A program made the position numbers and the translations under genes. A stretch of 64,000 nucleotides of DNA from an uncultured Algibacter sp. GTDB taxonomy: Bacteria; Bacteroidota; Bacteroidia; Flavobacteriales; Flavobacteriaceae. The notes beneath the pieces are model-generated. The model did not search any database, was not told where the DNA came from, and was given only the letters and a program-made list of their open reading frames with translations. Below, in pieces: positions 36,640-48,023 of the stretch. The stretch is taken from contig CANMZT010000007.1 in assembly GCA_947502405.1 (NCBI GenBank), positions 62,001 to 126,000 of the forward strand, in the 5' to 3' direction. Within the stretch, counting starts at the first letter, position 1. Each line of letters opens with the position of its first letter.

Positions 36640-37611
36640 TTGAAAATGATAGACGTACTAATTGTTGGCGGTGGCCCTATTGGAATTGCTTGTGCACTAG
36701 AGTGCAAAAAACGTCATTGGAATTATATAATTATTGAAAAGGGAGCGTTAACTAACTCCCTTTTTAACTACCCGAAGCATATGACGTTTTTTTCAACTTC
36801 AGAAAAATTAGAAATTGATAGTATACCGTTTATAAGTAACAGCCCTAAGCCTAACAGAGATGAAGCTTTAGAGTATTATAGGCGTGTAGCTACATCAAAT
36901 GAAATTAATATTAATTTATTTGAAACTGTAGAGCACTTACAAAAAGTACAGGATACATTTACTGTAAAAACAAACAAATCATCTTATACCTCTAGAAAGG
37001 TAGTACTAGCCACGGGGTTTTACGATATTCCAAATTTATTGAATGTACCTGGAGAAGCTTTACCTAAAGTTACGCATTATTATAAGGAAGCACATCCGTA
37101 TAGTATGCAACATGTTGCTATTGTTGGGGCTAGCAATTCATCTGTTGATGCTGCATTAGAAATTTGGAGAAAAGGTGGTTATGTAACCATGATTATCCGT
37201 GGTGAAAATATTGGAGAACGTGTTAAATATTGGGTGCGTCCAGATATTATAAACCGAATCAAAGAAGGTAGTATAAAAGCCTATTACCATTCTGAAATTA
37301 CCGAAATAAAAGAAAACGAAATAACTTTTAATTCGCCTGATGGTAAAAAAACAATCGCCAATGATTTTGTAATAGCTCTAACAGGTTATAAACCGAATTT
37401 TGAATTATTAAATCAAGTAGGAATCTCACTTTCTAAAGATGATAAAAAATTACCACAGTACAACCCAGAAACTATGGAAAGCAACGTTAAAGGTGTATAT
37501 CTAGCTGGTGTAATTTGCGGTGGTATGGAAACACACAAATGGTTTATTGAAAATAGTAGGATTCATGCTAAATTGATTGCTGAACATATTGAAAAGACCT
37601 TAATAATTTAA
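36640..37611 (+). CDS. ypdA: YpdA-like putative bacillithiol disulfide reductase
   Basis: DVLIVGGGPIGIACALECKKR; IVGASNSSVDAALEIWRKG; overall YpdA pattern. Confidence 0.85.
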   Translation: MKMIDVLIVGGGPIGIACALECKKRHWNYIIIEKGALTNSLFNYPKHMTFFSTSEKLEIDSIPFISNSPKPNRDEALEYYRRVATSNEININLFETVEHLQKVQDTFTVKTNKSSYTSRKVVLATGFYDIPNLLNVPGEALPKVTHYYKEAHPYSMQHVAIVGASNSSVDAALEIWRKGGYVTMIIRGENIGERVKYWVRPDIINRIKEGSIKAYYHSEITEIKENEITFNSPDGKKTIANDFVIALTGYKPNFELLNQVGISLSKDDKKLPQYNPETMESNVKGVYLAGVICGGMETHKWFIENSRIHAKLIAEHIEKTLII

Positions 37612-37648
37612 AATGAAATTGTTTTTTATTAATCCGATATTTATAACA

Positions 37649-38092
37649 TTATTTTATAGGAATAACTTCTTTTTGCTTAACTACTCTAGATAAAACAATC
37701 TGTGTTTTTGATTCTCCATAAATAATTAAATTATCAATAAAAGCTTCTAAGTGTTTGTTATTTTTTAAAACCACTTCCATGACTATATTTTCATCTCCAG
37801 TAATTCTGTAACAGTTAATTACCTCATCAAAAGTTTTTACTTTTTCTAAAAATGGTTTTAATTTCCCCATAAAAGCGCGTAATGTAATAATAGCCTTTAG
37901 TTGGTATCCCATTTCAAATGGTGAAACAAGCGCTTTAAATCCTTCAATAACACCCATATCTTCCATTTTTTTTATGCGCTCTGATACTGCTGGAGAGCTT
38001 ATACCAACTTGCCTACCTATTTCAGCATTAGATAGTCTAGCATTTTGCTGTAAGCACTTTAAAATCTTACTGTTAATCGAATCCAAATTCAT
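37649..38092 (-). CDS. Lrp/AsnC-family regulator
   Basis: LDSINSKILKCLQQNARLSNAEIGRQVGISSPAVSERIKKMEDMGVI. Confidence 0.92.
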   Translation of the reverse strand: MNLDSINSKILKCLQQNARLSNAEIGRQVGISSPAVSERIKKMEDMGVIEGFKALVSPFEMGYQLKAIITLRAFMGKLKPFLEKVKTFDEVINCYRITGDENIVMEVVLKNNKHLEAFIDNLIIYGESKTQIVLSRVVKQKEVIPIK

Positions 38093-38214
38093 TTAAATAA
38101 TTTTAATACAAAATATTTAATTATTAAAGCAAATATACGTTTTTACTTTAAAATCTAAAGAGGAGTCTCATTACTTGTGAGTAATTTTGATAAAATTGCT
38201 TATTGATTTAGAAC

Positions 38215-38610
38215 ATGTTACACAATACCCCACCAAATCTATCGGATTTACCGGTTTATCAAAAAGCCTTAGAGATTTTTGCGTTATCGCAAAACATATC
38301 TACATACCTAAATCATGACCTATCTGATTTAAAATCAGACGGATCAGAAGATTCCAATATTTATTTTTCTGGTGATATTGTACAACAATCGGTATCATTA
38401 GTTCCAGAAATTCTGAATGCAGAAATGGAACGCTCCTCTGAAAAAAAACATAAACATTTGGCTTCTCTTAGGAAACTTACAAATAAACTATACAAAAATT
38501 CGTATCGTTTAGAGAAATCGAATAGTAATGGTAAAGACTTTTTACCTATTCTTAGAAGTGAGCTAAAAAAGTTTAAAAAGCTTCAAAGTACTTGGATGCT
38601 TACTTTGTAA
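38215..38610 (+). CDS. Hypothetical four-helix-bundle-like protein
   Basis: ORF with amphipathic helical pattern. Confidence 0.5.
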   Translation: MLHNTPPNLSDLPVYQKALEIFALSQNISTYLNHDLSDLKSDGSEDSNIYFSGDIVQQSVSLVPEILNAEMERSSEKKHKHLASLRKLTNKLYKNSYRLEKSNSNGKDFLPILRSELKKFKKLQSTWMLTL

Positions 38611-38616
38611 AATCTT

Positions 38617-39045
38617 CTATATTTTTTTAAATTTTTGTCCACACCCTTCTATACATTGATACCATAAAATTAAATTACCACTTACAGGTAAATCAAAATA
38701 CACTTTGGCTGAACGCGAACTGCATGTATTTGGAAGAATTTCACCATCATATTGAAAATCATTGTTAGAATCTGTATTCAGCATATAACTTCCAGTCTCT
38801 TTAGTTCCAACTTCAGAAGACATAAAACATAATTCACCATTTATTACAACAGTACTATCACTAAAAAACTCAATAATTCTTTCACTATCTATAGGTTGAA
38901 AATCACCACTGCCATCACCAGGATCTAGATATTGTTCAATGAGTTGCCATTTTCCAACTAAATCAACTTCATTTGACGGTTTAGTATCGTCTGATGAACA
39001 ACTTAAAAACACTAAGGTTAAAATAGTAATTAGTAGCTTTTTCAT
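38617..39045 (-). CDS. Lipocalin-like lipoprotein
   Basis: Lipobox LSCSSD; LVGKWQLIEQYLDPGDGSGDFQPI. Confidence 0.75.
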   Translation of the reverse strand: MKKLLITILTLVFLSCSSDDTKPSNEVDLVGKWQLIEQYLDPGDGSGDFQPIDSERIIEFFSDSTVVINGELCFMSSEVGTKETGSYMLNTDSNNDFQYDGEILPNTCSSRSAKVYFDLPVSGNLILWYQCIEGCGQKFKKI

Positions 39046-39144
39046 TTAAATAGATTTGCTTTTACTTATAGATGAATAAAATTGATAATGGTTGCGTATT
39101 TTGAATAACAAAACCAAAATCTAACTTATTTTGCATTTATTGAT

Positions 39145-39273
39145 ATCCTGAGAGTGTCCTAGTAATAAGTGATTCACTCACTTTTTTTAAAGCAAAAAAG
39201 CACTAATAATCTTAACTTACATCTAACAGATCCCAAGACTATGCTCGGGATAAGCGATTCACTCACTTTTTCT
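39145..39273. repeat. Tandem 44-nt repeat pair, period 85 nt
   Basis: 39145-39188 and 39230-39273 match at 34/44 positions, sharing GATTCACTCACTTTTT. Confidence 0.6.
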
Positions 39274-39297
39274 GAAATAGAAAAAGTGGTTCTCTGC

Positions 39298-42200
39298 TTA
39301 CATGTTTCTACGATATTGCCCTCCAACTTCGAACAAAGCTTTAGTAATTTGCCCTAAAGAGCACACTTTACATACTTCCATTAATACCTCAAAAATATTT
39401 TCGTTATTAACCGCTTTTTTCTGTAAATCTTTTAACAACTGAGAAGTATCATTTGCTTCATGAAGGTTTTCAAGTGTTTTTATTTGGAACTCTTTTTCCT
39501 CTTCCGTAGCTCGTATAACTTCCGCAGGTAAAACTGTTGGTGACCCTTTACTACTTAAAAAAGTGTTAACTCCTATAATTGGGAACTGCCCATTATGTTT
39601 TAAGGTTTCATAATACAAACTCTCTTCTTGAATTTTAGAGCGTTGATACATGGTTTCCATGGCTCCTAAAACACCACCACGTTCTGTAATTCTATCAAAT
39701 TCAATGAGTACAGCTTCTTCAACCAAATCGGTTAATTCTTCAATAATAAATGAACCTTGTATAGGATTTTCATTCTTAGCTAAGCCTAATTCCTTATTAA
39801 TGATAAGTTGAATAGCCATCGCACGACGCACAGACTCTTCTGTAGGTGTAGTTATAGCCTCATCATAAGCATTGGTGTGTAATGAATTACAATTATCGTA
39901 TATGGCATAAAGCGCTTGAAGTGTGGTTCTTATATCATTAAAATTAATTTCTTGAGCGTGTAAACTTCTACCAGAAGTCTGAATATGATATTTAAGCATT
40001 TGTGCCCTTGCATTTGCACCATATTTATGCTTCATGGCCTTTGCCCAAATTTTACGAGCAACACGACCAATAACAGCATATTCTGGGTCTATACCGTTAG
40101 AAAAGAAAAACGATAAGTTGGGGCCGAATTTATTAATATCCATACCTCGGCTTAAATAGTATTCCACATATGTGAAACCATTTGACAACGTCAACGCTAA
40201 TTGTGTGATTGGGTTTGCGCCAGCTTCAGCAATATGATATCCAGAAATAGAAACTGAATAAAAATTACGTACATTATTTTCTATAAAATACTCCTGAACG
40301 TCTCCCATTAAACGTAAAGCGAATTCAGTAGAAAAAATACAGGTATTTTGAGCCTGATCTTCTTTTAAAATATCGGCTTGAACTGTCCCTCTAACCTGAG
40401 CAATCGTTTTTGTTTTTATGTCTTGATAAGTAGCATCAGGCAATACTTGATTTCCAGTTACACCTAAAAGCATCAACCCTAAGCCATTGTTTCCTTCAGG
40501 TAAATCACCATTATACTTTGGGCGCTCTTTTCCTTTATAAATCTTAACGATTTTAGCTTCAACTTCTTTTTCTAAACCATTTTCTTTGATGTAAATTTCA
40601 CATTGCTGATCTATGGCAGCATTCATAAAAAAGCCTAACAACATTGGTGCAGGACCATTAATCGTCATACTTACCGAAGTCATTGGGTTAGCTAAATCAA
40701 AACCAGAATACAGCTTTTTTGCATCGTCTAGACAACAGATAGAAACACCGGCATTACCAATTTTACCATAAATATCGGGGCGGTAATCAGGATCGTTTCC
40801 ATAAAGCGTTACACTATCAAAAGCTGTAGATAAACGCTTTGCCGGTAATCCTGCACTCACATAATGAAAACGTTTATTGGTACGCTCTGGCCCACCTTCA
40901 CCTGCAAACATTCTTGCTGGGTCTTCTCCTGTTCTTTTAAAAGGGTATAATCCTGATGCATATGGAAATTCTCCAGGAACGTTTTCTTGTAAACACCATT
41001 TAAGAATATCTCCCCAAGCTTGATATTTTGGAAGTGCAACCTTAGGGATTTGCGTATGTGATAAGGATTCGGTTTGCGTTTCAATTTTGATTTCCTTGTC
41101 TCTTACCTTAAAAGTATAAATAGGGTTCTTGTATTTATTTACTTTTTCATTCCAGCTTGAAATAATTTCCCAATTGTATGGGTCTAAGTCAAGTTTCATT
41201 CTATCAAATTCTCCTAATAAGAGTTTTATAAAATCTTTATTATCATCATCAACTTGTTTTAATATTTCATCATTATTTAAAGCTAATTTTCCAATAAAAG
41301 ACCTTTCTACTGTGCCCAAGGTAACATTAGCGACAGAACAAATTGTTTTAAAAACTCCATACAGCTTTTGAGCAACTTCTGCTTGTTCTGAAGCTTTTTT
41401 ATCATAAGCACGATTATTCTCAGCAATCTCAGATAAATATCGTGTTCTAGCTGGCGGAATAACGAAAATCTTTTCACTCATTTCATTTGAAATAGTGAAT
41501 GTTGATTTCAAATCTGTATCCGTTTTTTCAACCAACTTATCCATAACCGCTTTGTAAAGCGTATTCATTCCTGGATCATTAAACTGAGATGCAATAGTTC
41601 CAAAAACAGGAAGCTCATCTTGTGGAATATCCCAAAGATTGTTGTTACGCATATACTGCTTTTTTACATCGCGTAAAGCATCAAGTGATCCTCTTTTATC
41701 AAACTTGTTAATAGCTACTAAATCAGCAAAATCTAACATATCGATTTTTTCTAACTGAGTAGCAGCACCAAACTCAGGAGTCATAACATATAGAGATACA
41801 TCTGAATGTTCTATAATTTCGGTATCACTTTGCCCGATTCCAGAAGTTTCCAAAATAATTAAATCATATTCTGCTGCTTTTAAAACTTCAACAGCTTCGT
41901 TAACATGTTTTGACAAAGCCAAATTGGATTGACGTGTGGCTAAACTTCGCATATAAACCCTAGAATTATTAATAGAATTCATTCTAATCCTATCGCCTAA
42001 CAAAGCTCCTCCTGTTTTTCTTTTAGAAGGGTCTACTGAGATAATACCAACGGTTTTATCAGGAAAATCAATTAAAAAACGTCTCACCAACTCATCAACC
42101 AAACTAGATTTCCCTGCACCTCCTGTTCCTGTAATTCCAAGAACTGGAGTTTTTGAATTTTGGTTTTTTAAATGAATTTCTTCTAAAATAGTGTGCGCTA

Positions 42201-42735
42201 TTTCAGGAAAATTTTCAGCAGAAGAAATCACTCTTGCAATAGATTTAGGGTTTTTATTTTTTAGAGTATCTAGTTTAATATTTAGCTTATCACCTATTGC
42301 AAAGTCAGATTGCTCAACCAAATCGTTAATCATTCCTTGTAATCCCATTTCACGTCCATCGTCTGGGGAATAAATTCGAGAAATTCCATAATTCATTAAA
42401 TCTTTGATCTCAGAAGGCAAAATAACACCTCCACCACCGCCAAAAATCTTAATATGCTCCGCGCCTCTTTCTTTTAAAAGATCGTACATATACTTAAAAT
42501 ACTCATTATGCCCACCTTGGTAAGAAGTTAAACATATAGCGTTCACATCTTCCTGAATAGCTGTATTTACTACCTCATCAACACTTCTATCATGTCCCAA
42601 ATGAATAACCTCAACCCCTGTAGCTTGAATAATTCGTCTCATGATATTTATAGAGGCATCATGCCCATCAAAAAGGGACGCTGCAGTTACTATTCTAACT
42701 TTATGCTTTGGCTTATAAATATCTTGTTGATTCAT
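39298..42735 (-). CDS. icmF: Fused isobutyryl-CoA mutase (B12-binding, MeaB/G3E GTPase, mutase large domain)
   Basis: [46 protein letters not shown]; long mutase domain in one 1145-aa chain. Confidence 0.93.
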   Translation of the reverse strand: MNQQDIYKPKHKVRIVTAASLFDGHDASINIMRRIIQATGVEVIHLGHDRSVDEVVNTAIQEDVNAICLTSYQGGHNEYFKYMYDLLKERGAEHIKIFGGGGGVILPSEIKDLMNYGISRIYSPDDGREMGLQGMINDLVEQSDFAIGDKLNIKLDTLKNKNPKSIARVISSAENFPEIAHTILEEIHLKNQNSKTPVLGITGTGGAGKSSLVDELVRRFLIDFPDKTVGIISVDPSKRKTGGALLGDRIRMNSINNSRVYMRSLATRQSNLALSKHVNEAVEVLKAAEYDLIILETSGIGQSDTEIIEHSDVSLYVMTPEFGAATQLEKIDMLDFADLVAINKFDKRGSLDALRDVKKQYMRNNNLWDIPQDELPVFGTIASQFNDPGMNTLYKAVMDKLVEKTDTDLKSTFTISNEMSEKIFVIPPARTRYLSEIAENNRAYDKKASEQAEVAQKLYGVFKTICSVANVTLGTVERSFIGKLALNNDEILKQVDDDNKDFIKLLLGEFDRMKLDLDPYNWEIISSWNEKVNKYKNPIYTFKVRDKEIKIETQTESLSHTQIPKVALPKYQAWGDILKWCLQENVPGEFPYASGLYPFKRTGEDPARMFAGEGGPERTNKRFHYVSAGLPAKRLSTAFDSVTLYGNDPDYRPDIYGKIGNAGVSICCLDDAKKLYSGFDLANPMTSVSMTINGPAPMLLGFFMNAAIDQQCEIYIKENGLEKEVEAKIVKIYKGKERPKYNGDLPEGNNGLGLMLLGVTGNQVLPDATYQDIKTKTIAQVRGTVQADILKEDQAQNTCIFSTEFALRLMGDVQEYFIENNVRNFYSVSISGYHIAEAGANPITQLALTLSNGFTYVEYYLSRGMDINKFGPNLSFFFSNGIDPEYAVIGRVARKIWAKAMKHKYGANARAQMLKYHIQTSGRSLHAQEINFNDIRTTLQALYAIYDNCNSLHTNAYDEAITTPTEESVRRAMAIQLIINKELGLAKNENPIQGSFIIEELTDLVEEAVLIEFDRITERGGVLGAMETMYQRSKIQEESLYYETLKHNGQFPIIGVNTFLSSKGSPTVLPAEVIRATEEEKEFQIKTLENLHEANDTSQLLKDLQKKAVNNENIFEVLMEVCKVCSLGQITKALFEVGGQYRRNM

Positions 42736-42879
42736 TCGTAAAAATTCTCAGTTTTAAGTATTGCAATTTACGAAATATTCAAAAAAATTAATCAATTACA
42801 AATGATTATATAAAATTTAAATCACCCCAACCTTAAACGTCATTTTTAAACTAATTTTAGCTCCGAATAATTACTTCTT

Positions 42880-43734
42880 ATGAATAAGATTACCATTTTA
42901 ATTCACTGCAAAGACAGACCAAATATAATTGCATCTGTAACTAATTTTATAGCCAAAAAAGGTGGAAATATAGTTTACATAGACCAGCATGTTGATAGAG
43001 AACAAGATATTTTCTTTATGCGTTTAGAAAGTGAATTTACGTCTGAAATTTTCTCAACTGAAAGTTTCAAGTTGGCGTTTAAAAGTGATTTAGCTGATAC
43101 TTTTAAAATGAAATGGCGTATCTATTCATCTGAGAAGAAACCAAAAATGGCACTATTTATCTCAAAATACGATCATTGTTTATATGATTTATTGGGACGT
43201 TATAATTCAGGTGAGCTAAATTTAGAAATCCCTTTCATTATAAGTAATCATAAAGATTTAAAACCTATTGCAGATAGTTTCAAAATACCCTTTTACCACA
43301 TACCAGTTTCTAAAGACACTAAACAACAGGCAGAAGACAAACAATTAGAGTTATTACAAAAGCATAATATAGATTTTATTGTGTTGGCTAGATACATGCA
43401 AATAGTATCTAGTAAACTCATAAATGAGTATCCTAATAAGATTATTAACATTCATCATTCTTTTTTACCAGCCTTTGTTGGTGCAAAACCTTACCATTCT
43501 GCTTACAAGAGAGGTGTTAAAATTATTGGTGCAACAAGTCATTACGTTACAGAAGAACTAGATGCAGGCCCTATAATTGAGCAAGATGTTACCCGAGTAA
43601 CACATGCGCATGCTATTTCAGACTTAATTGCAAAAGGACGTGATTTAGAAAAAATTGTTTTAGCAAATGCCGTTAAGCTTCATGCTAACAGAAAAGTAAT
43701 GGTTTTTAACAACAAGACAGTGATATTTTCCTAA
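42880..43734 (+). CDS. purU: Formyltetrahydrofolate deformylase
   Basis: ACT domain then INIHHSFLPAFVGAKPYHSAYKRGVKIIGATSHYVTEELDAGPIIEQDV. Confidence 0.95.
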   Translation: MNKITILIHCKDRPNIIASVTNFIAKKGGNIVYIDQHVDREQDIFFMRLESEFTSEIFSTESFKLAFKSDLADTFKMKWRIYSSEKKPKMALFISKYDHCLYDLLGRYNSGELNLEIPFIISNHKDLKPIADSFKIPFYHIPVSKDTKQQAEDKQLELLQKHNIDFIVLARYMQIVSSKLINEYPNKIINIHHSFLPAFVGAKPYHSAYKRGVKIIGATSHYVTEELDAGPIIEQDVTRVTHAHAISDLIAKGRDLEKIVLANAVKLHANRKVMVFNNKTVIFS

Positions 43735-43863
43735 CAAAACGTTAAAAAAAAAACACCATTTTAGCTTAACAAATGTTAATTATAGTTATTTTTGTGACCT
43801 ATCCATTTTTTGTGTGTCTCACAGATGTGGAAATATTAACCATTAACTAAATTTTAATTTTTT

Positions 43864-44961
43864 ATGAAAACAAATTTATTTTTATGCCTAACTTTTTTAT
43901 TAGGCTTAGGTTTTGCTCAAGCTCAAAACTTACCCTCGAACCCAGAACCTGGGAAGTGTTATGTAAAATGTATTACTAAGGATGAATTCAAAGAAGTTTC
44001 TGAAACTATTGAAGTGTATCCTGCTTACACAAAATTAGAAGTTGTTCCTGCTACATACAAAACTGTTGAAGACAGAGTGTTAGTAAAAGAAGCTTCAAAA
44101 AAATTCGTTTATGTACCTGCAGTTTATGAAACAGTAGATGTACCTTACACTAAAAAAGATGGAAGAAGTGATTTAAGCATTAGTCCAGCTACTTTTGGAT
44201 CAAACTCAAGAACTTTTGAAGTATACCCTGCAACATCTGGATGGGAATACAAAGAAACTGCTTGTGATTCTCCTAACAAAGAAGATTGTATGGTAGCTTG
44301 TTACGTTGGGTATCCTGCACAATTTAGAGATGTAAGCTTTACTACTTTAGCTAAGGATGCAACTGTAAGCAATGTACCAGTTCCAGAACAAGGAGCAACA
44401 TATAAAAAACGTGTTGTAAAAACTCCTGCTAGAATGGATCAGATTGAAATTCCTGCTGAGTACAAAACTATTACACGTCAAGTTGTAGCTACACCAGCTA
44501 GCACAAGAAGCATAACTGTTCCTGCTAAATCTCAAACAGTTACTAGAACAGTACTGGCTAAAAAAGGAGGAATCACTACTTGGGAAGAAGTTGATTGTGG
44601 ATTATTTGATGCTAACGTTTTACCAATCTTTTACGAGTTAGGTAGCGCACGTATTACGCCTGCTTCTAAGAAAATCATTGATGAAACTTTATTACCATTA
44701 TTAAACAGCAAGCCTGTAAACATCGAATTAATGTCTCATACAGATTCTAGAGGTAATGATGATTTCAATATGTCTTTATCACAACAACGTGCTAATTCTG
44801 TTGTAAACTATTTAGTATCTAAAGGTATTAACAGAAGTCGTTTATCTGCTAGAGGATATGGTGAAACTAGATTAGTAAACCGTTGTTCTAATGGTGTAGA
44901 TTGTTCAGAAAACGAGCACCAAAGAAACAGAAGAACAGAGTTTAGAGTATTAAACAACTAA
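43864..44961 (+). CDS. OmpA-family protein with repetitive N-terminal half
   Basis: C-terminal NIELMSHTDSRGNDDFNMSLSQQRANSVVNYLVSKGI...NRRTEF; repeated PAxYKT/VxxPA units. Confidence 0.9.
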   Translation: MKTNLFLCLTFLLGLGFAQAQNLPSNPEPGKCYVKCITKDEFKEVSETIEVYPAYTKLEVVPATYKTVEDRVLVKEASKKFVYVPAVYETVDVPYTKKDGRSDLSISPATFGSNSRTFEVYPATSGWEYKETACDSPNKEDCMVACYVGYPAQFRDVSFTTLAKDATVSNVPVPEQGATYKKRVVKTPARMDQIEIPAEYKTITRQVVATPASTRSITVPAKSQTVTRTVLAKKGGITTWEEVDCGLFDANVLPIFYELGSARITPASKKIIDETLLPLLNSKPVNIELMSHTDSRGNDDFNMSLSQQRANSVVNYLVSKGINRSRLSARGYGETRLVNRCSNGVDCSENEHQRNRRTEFRVLNN

Positions 44962-44979
44962 TACTTAAACCATTATAAT

Positions 44980-45009
44980 AAAAAAGGCATCCATATGGAT
45001 GCCTTTTTT
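44980..45009 (+). terminator. Terminator
   Basis: AAAAAAGGCATCCATATGGATGCCTTTTTT. Confidence 0.75.
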
Positions 45010-45078
45010 ATTACCTTCTATATTGATAAAAATTAATAAACACCTTAGTTTTTACCCCATACATATCATCTAAATTTA

Positions 45079-45230
45079 TTTGGGCGTTACCACAAGTGGT
45101 CAGGCTTTTATTCATGCATTTCTATTCTATTTTTTTGAATTCATGAACATAAATGTTTCAATACAAGTCCTCACTCCGACCCTACGCTGCTGGCATTCCT
45201 TTACTCCCGATAGCTATCGGGACTGACGTT
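45079..45230 (+). repeat. Dispersed element copy D, degenerate
   Basis: TTTGGGCGTTACC...AAGTCCTCACTCC...GGCATTCC...TCCCGATAGCTATCGGGA...TGACGTT. Confidence 0.5.
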
Positions 45231-45514
45231 GGATTAATCTGGTAACGTAAAAGCTATAAACAAAACATAAAGCCAATTTGCTATAACCCATTTTTCTAGA
45301 AGTAATTTAATAAACGTATCCAAATAAACTAAAAAGATGTTTAGTATGACTTAAAAAAGATACATTTATCAGAAGAATATATTTTTTCTTTTTGCAATAA
45401 AAAAAATTTGAATAATAAACTTAAACGCGAGTTCGATTTAAAATTTCTAACCTAAAACAAAACTATCCTTTTAACGCTTAAAGTTTAGTAATAACGAAGT
45501 ATATTAAAATACTA

Positions 45515-46645
45515 TTAGCGCCCTCGCTTAGTAATAATGTATTCAGGATATTCTAAAACTTTCTTGCTAATATCAATTCCGTAGCTATCCTTCATTGCAG
45601 AAACCATCAAATCGTAATACTTGTAATGTATATCCCAATCATGTATCGTATTATCAATACCATTTTGAACCAGTATAATCGGGGTTTCTAATACATTTGA
45701 AAGCTGATATTTAACTTGGTTAAGTGTTACATTATCCGCCTTAATCTCAGAATCTCCAATTAAAAAATGCTGCGTATCTTGTCCCCAATCTATTTGATTC
45801 GTATCCCAAAATCTTGGGGTATTAACATCAAACACTATGACTTCTCCTCGTTTATCTTGGTTTGCTTTTTTTAGCTTAAGTGCTTTCAAAATATACTTCG
45901 ATTTATCATCAGAGGCTTTCGTGTTATTTTTAATTCTAACACGGTAAGCATTATTTAATTCAGAAGGTATATTAATTTGGCTCTTATGGCTATCTAAAGT
46001 ATAAGCTAAAATATCTTGAAGCCTTCCTTTTAACTCTAAATGAGTGTCTTTTTGGATAAATTGTAAACTATTATCCCAATTCTCGTTCAATTTTTCAACT
46101 AAAAAATCCTTCTTTGGAAGTACTTCTAAGTTTTGAATAGTCTCTACTTTTTGATAAGCTTGAGTAACAATCATTTTATGTTTAGCAATAGTACTTCTAT
46201 TATCACGTAAGTATTGATCAACATGGTAAGACTTAAAATCTGCGGGATGCCCTTCCCAAAGTTTTACACCTTGTGCATTGTATAGAATACTATATGGCAA
46301 ACTCATTACTTTATTTTTTGAGAATGTTTCGCCTTCATAATCTATAGCAGTAGCTAGTCCATTTTTATGTTTCAGCATAAAGCGTTTTACAACATCTGGA
46401 CTCTCCTGTGATAATGAGAGTACATAAAAATTTTCTGGGTACTGTTTTTGAAGCGACTCAATGTATTTTGAGGCATGAATACAAGGTCCGCACCATGTTG
46501 CCCAAAAATCAATAAAATACAACTGATTGTCAGTTGTTTTTGATATTGCTGAAGGCTGAATGTATTCTGAAACTCTTATTTGTCCGTAAATAATTGACGA
46601 ACATAAAAAACAAAAGAGATAAAGTATTGACTTATTAAATTTCAT
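45515..46645 (-). CDS. Thioredoxin/TlpA-family secreted protein
   Basis: Signal peptide; FIDFWATWCGPCIHASKYI. Confidence 0.88.
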   Translation of the reverse strand: MKFNKSILYLFCFLCSSIIYGQIRVSEYIQPSAISKTTDNQLYFIDFWATWCGPCIHASKYIESLQKQYPENFYVLSLSQESPDVVKRFMLKHKNGLATAIDYEGETFSKNKVMSLPYSILYNAQGVKLWEGHPADFKSYHVDQYLRDNRSTIAKHKMIVTQAYQKVETIQNLEVLPKKDFLVEKLNENWDNSLQFIQKDTHLELKGRLQDILAYTLDSHKSQINIPSELNNAYRVRIKNNTKASDDKSKYILKALKLKKANQDKRGEVIVFDVNTPRFWDTNQIDWGQDTQHFLIGDSEIKADNVTLNQVKYQLSNVLETPIILVQNGIDNTIHDWDIHYKYYDLMVSAMKDSYGIDISKKVLEYPEYIITKRGR

Positions 46646-46793
46646 GTTGATATATTCTTAAACTTTATATATGTTATACGATAATATACATAACAAACAT
46701 TGTGCTAAAATAATATTTTATTAAATATAGTTTTGATAATATACCATAATCAAAAGGAAAAATTATCTTTGTTTAAATAGAAAACCCAAAATC

Positions 46794-47498
46794 ATGACAC
46801 GAAAATTATTAGTGCTTTTTTTAATATTCAACCTCTCTTCATGTGCTGAATTACAACAAGTTGTTAATCAATTACCTCAAGGTGGTGTACTCGGTAACGC
46901 AGAAATAGCATCAGGTTTAAGACAAGCATTAGACTTTGGTATTGATAAACAAGTAACCAAGCTTACTCAAAAGGACGGATTCTTTAAAAATGAATTGGTT
47001 AAAATTTTATTACCACAAGAACTTAGAAAAGTTGACATAGCATTACGAGATATAGGGTTAGATAATTTAGCAGATGAAGGCTTAAAAGTACTTAATAGAG
47101 CTGCTGAAGATGCCGTAAAAGAGGCAACACCCATTTTTGTTGATGCGGTTAAAGGTATAACCTTTGATGATGCAAAAAACATATTACTAGGAAGTGATAA
47201 TGCAGCTACACAATACTTAACTACTAAAACACAAACAGCTCTTTATGCTAAATTTAATCCTGTTATTAAAAACTCTTTTAGTAAAGTTGGGGCAGATGAA
47301 ATCTGGAACAATTTAATAAACAAGTATAATAGTATTCCTTTTACAAATAATGTAAATCCTGATTTAACTGATTACGTTACAGGTGAAGCCTTAAAAGGTG
47401 TTTATACGATGATTGCTGTTGAAGAAAAAGATATAAGAACTAAAATATCTTCAAGAACTACAGATTTATTGAGAAAAGTTTTTGCGCTTCAAGATTAA
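46794..47498 (+). CDS. DUF4197-family lipoprotein
   Basis: SSCAELQQVV; ASGLRQALDFGIDKQVTKLTQKDGFFKNELVKILLPQELRKV. Confidence 0.88.
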   Translation: MTRKLLVLFLIFNLSSCAELQQVVNQLPQGGVLGNAEIASGLRQALDFGIDKQVTKLTQKDGFFKNELVKILLPQELRKVDIALRDIGLDNLADEGLKVLNRAAEDAVKEATPIFVDAVKGITFDDAKNILLGSDNAATQYLTTKTQTALYAKFNPVIKNSFSKVGADEIWNNLINKYNSIPFTNNVNPDLTDYVTGEALKGVYTMIAVEEKDIRTKISSRTTDLLRKVFALQD

Positions 47499-47522
47499 AC
47501 TAAAACACCATAATAAAATATT

Positions 47523-47552
47523 AAAAACCGAATACTTGCTATTCGGTTTTTT
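47523..47552 (+). terminator. Terminator
   Basis: AAAAACCGAATACTTGCTATTCGGTTTTTT. Confidence 0.7.
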
Positions 47553-47750
47553 TATACCATACAACAAGGCTTAAAGCTGCTATCATGTCATTAGGCATGA
47601 TGTTTCAATAATCTTAACAAACTGGTACAATCATTTAATATTTTTAATAAATAACACCTAAAAGTAGATAAGATCATTCAAAATTTAATAATATTTTTTA
47701 AACCATATAAATAAAATATGTATATTTAAGTACTTGTTTATCAAACACTC

Positions 47751-47945
47751 ATGGATCGAATTACAGATATTAAAAATCAAGAAATAAAAATTTATAATAA
47801 GTACAAGGCATTAATAGAACAAGCCTACAATTTTAAACAAACCGATTCTGCATTAAGTGATATTTCTGAGTTTAAAGCTATTAAATTACTCAACAAACTA
47901 AATAGATTAAAATACCTGAAAAGAGAGCAGCTTGAGTCTGCATAA
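47751..47945 (+). CDS. Small hypothetical protein
   Basis: 64-aa charged helical ORF on the + strand; no family recognised. Confidence 0.4.
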   Translation: MDRITDIKNQEIKIYNKYKALIEQAYNFKQTDSALSDISEFKAIKLLNKLNRLKYLKREQLESA

Positions 47946-48023
47946 TTATTTAGTATTTTTTTAACCTTTGCATAACATCTAAAACCTTCATTTCCACGTA
48001 CTTTATATATAAAAAGAACGGAA

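Noticed and set aside
39169-39357. ORF MIHSLFLKQKST...
   Set aside because: Spans the tandem repeats and overlaps the end of icmF; no coding character.
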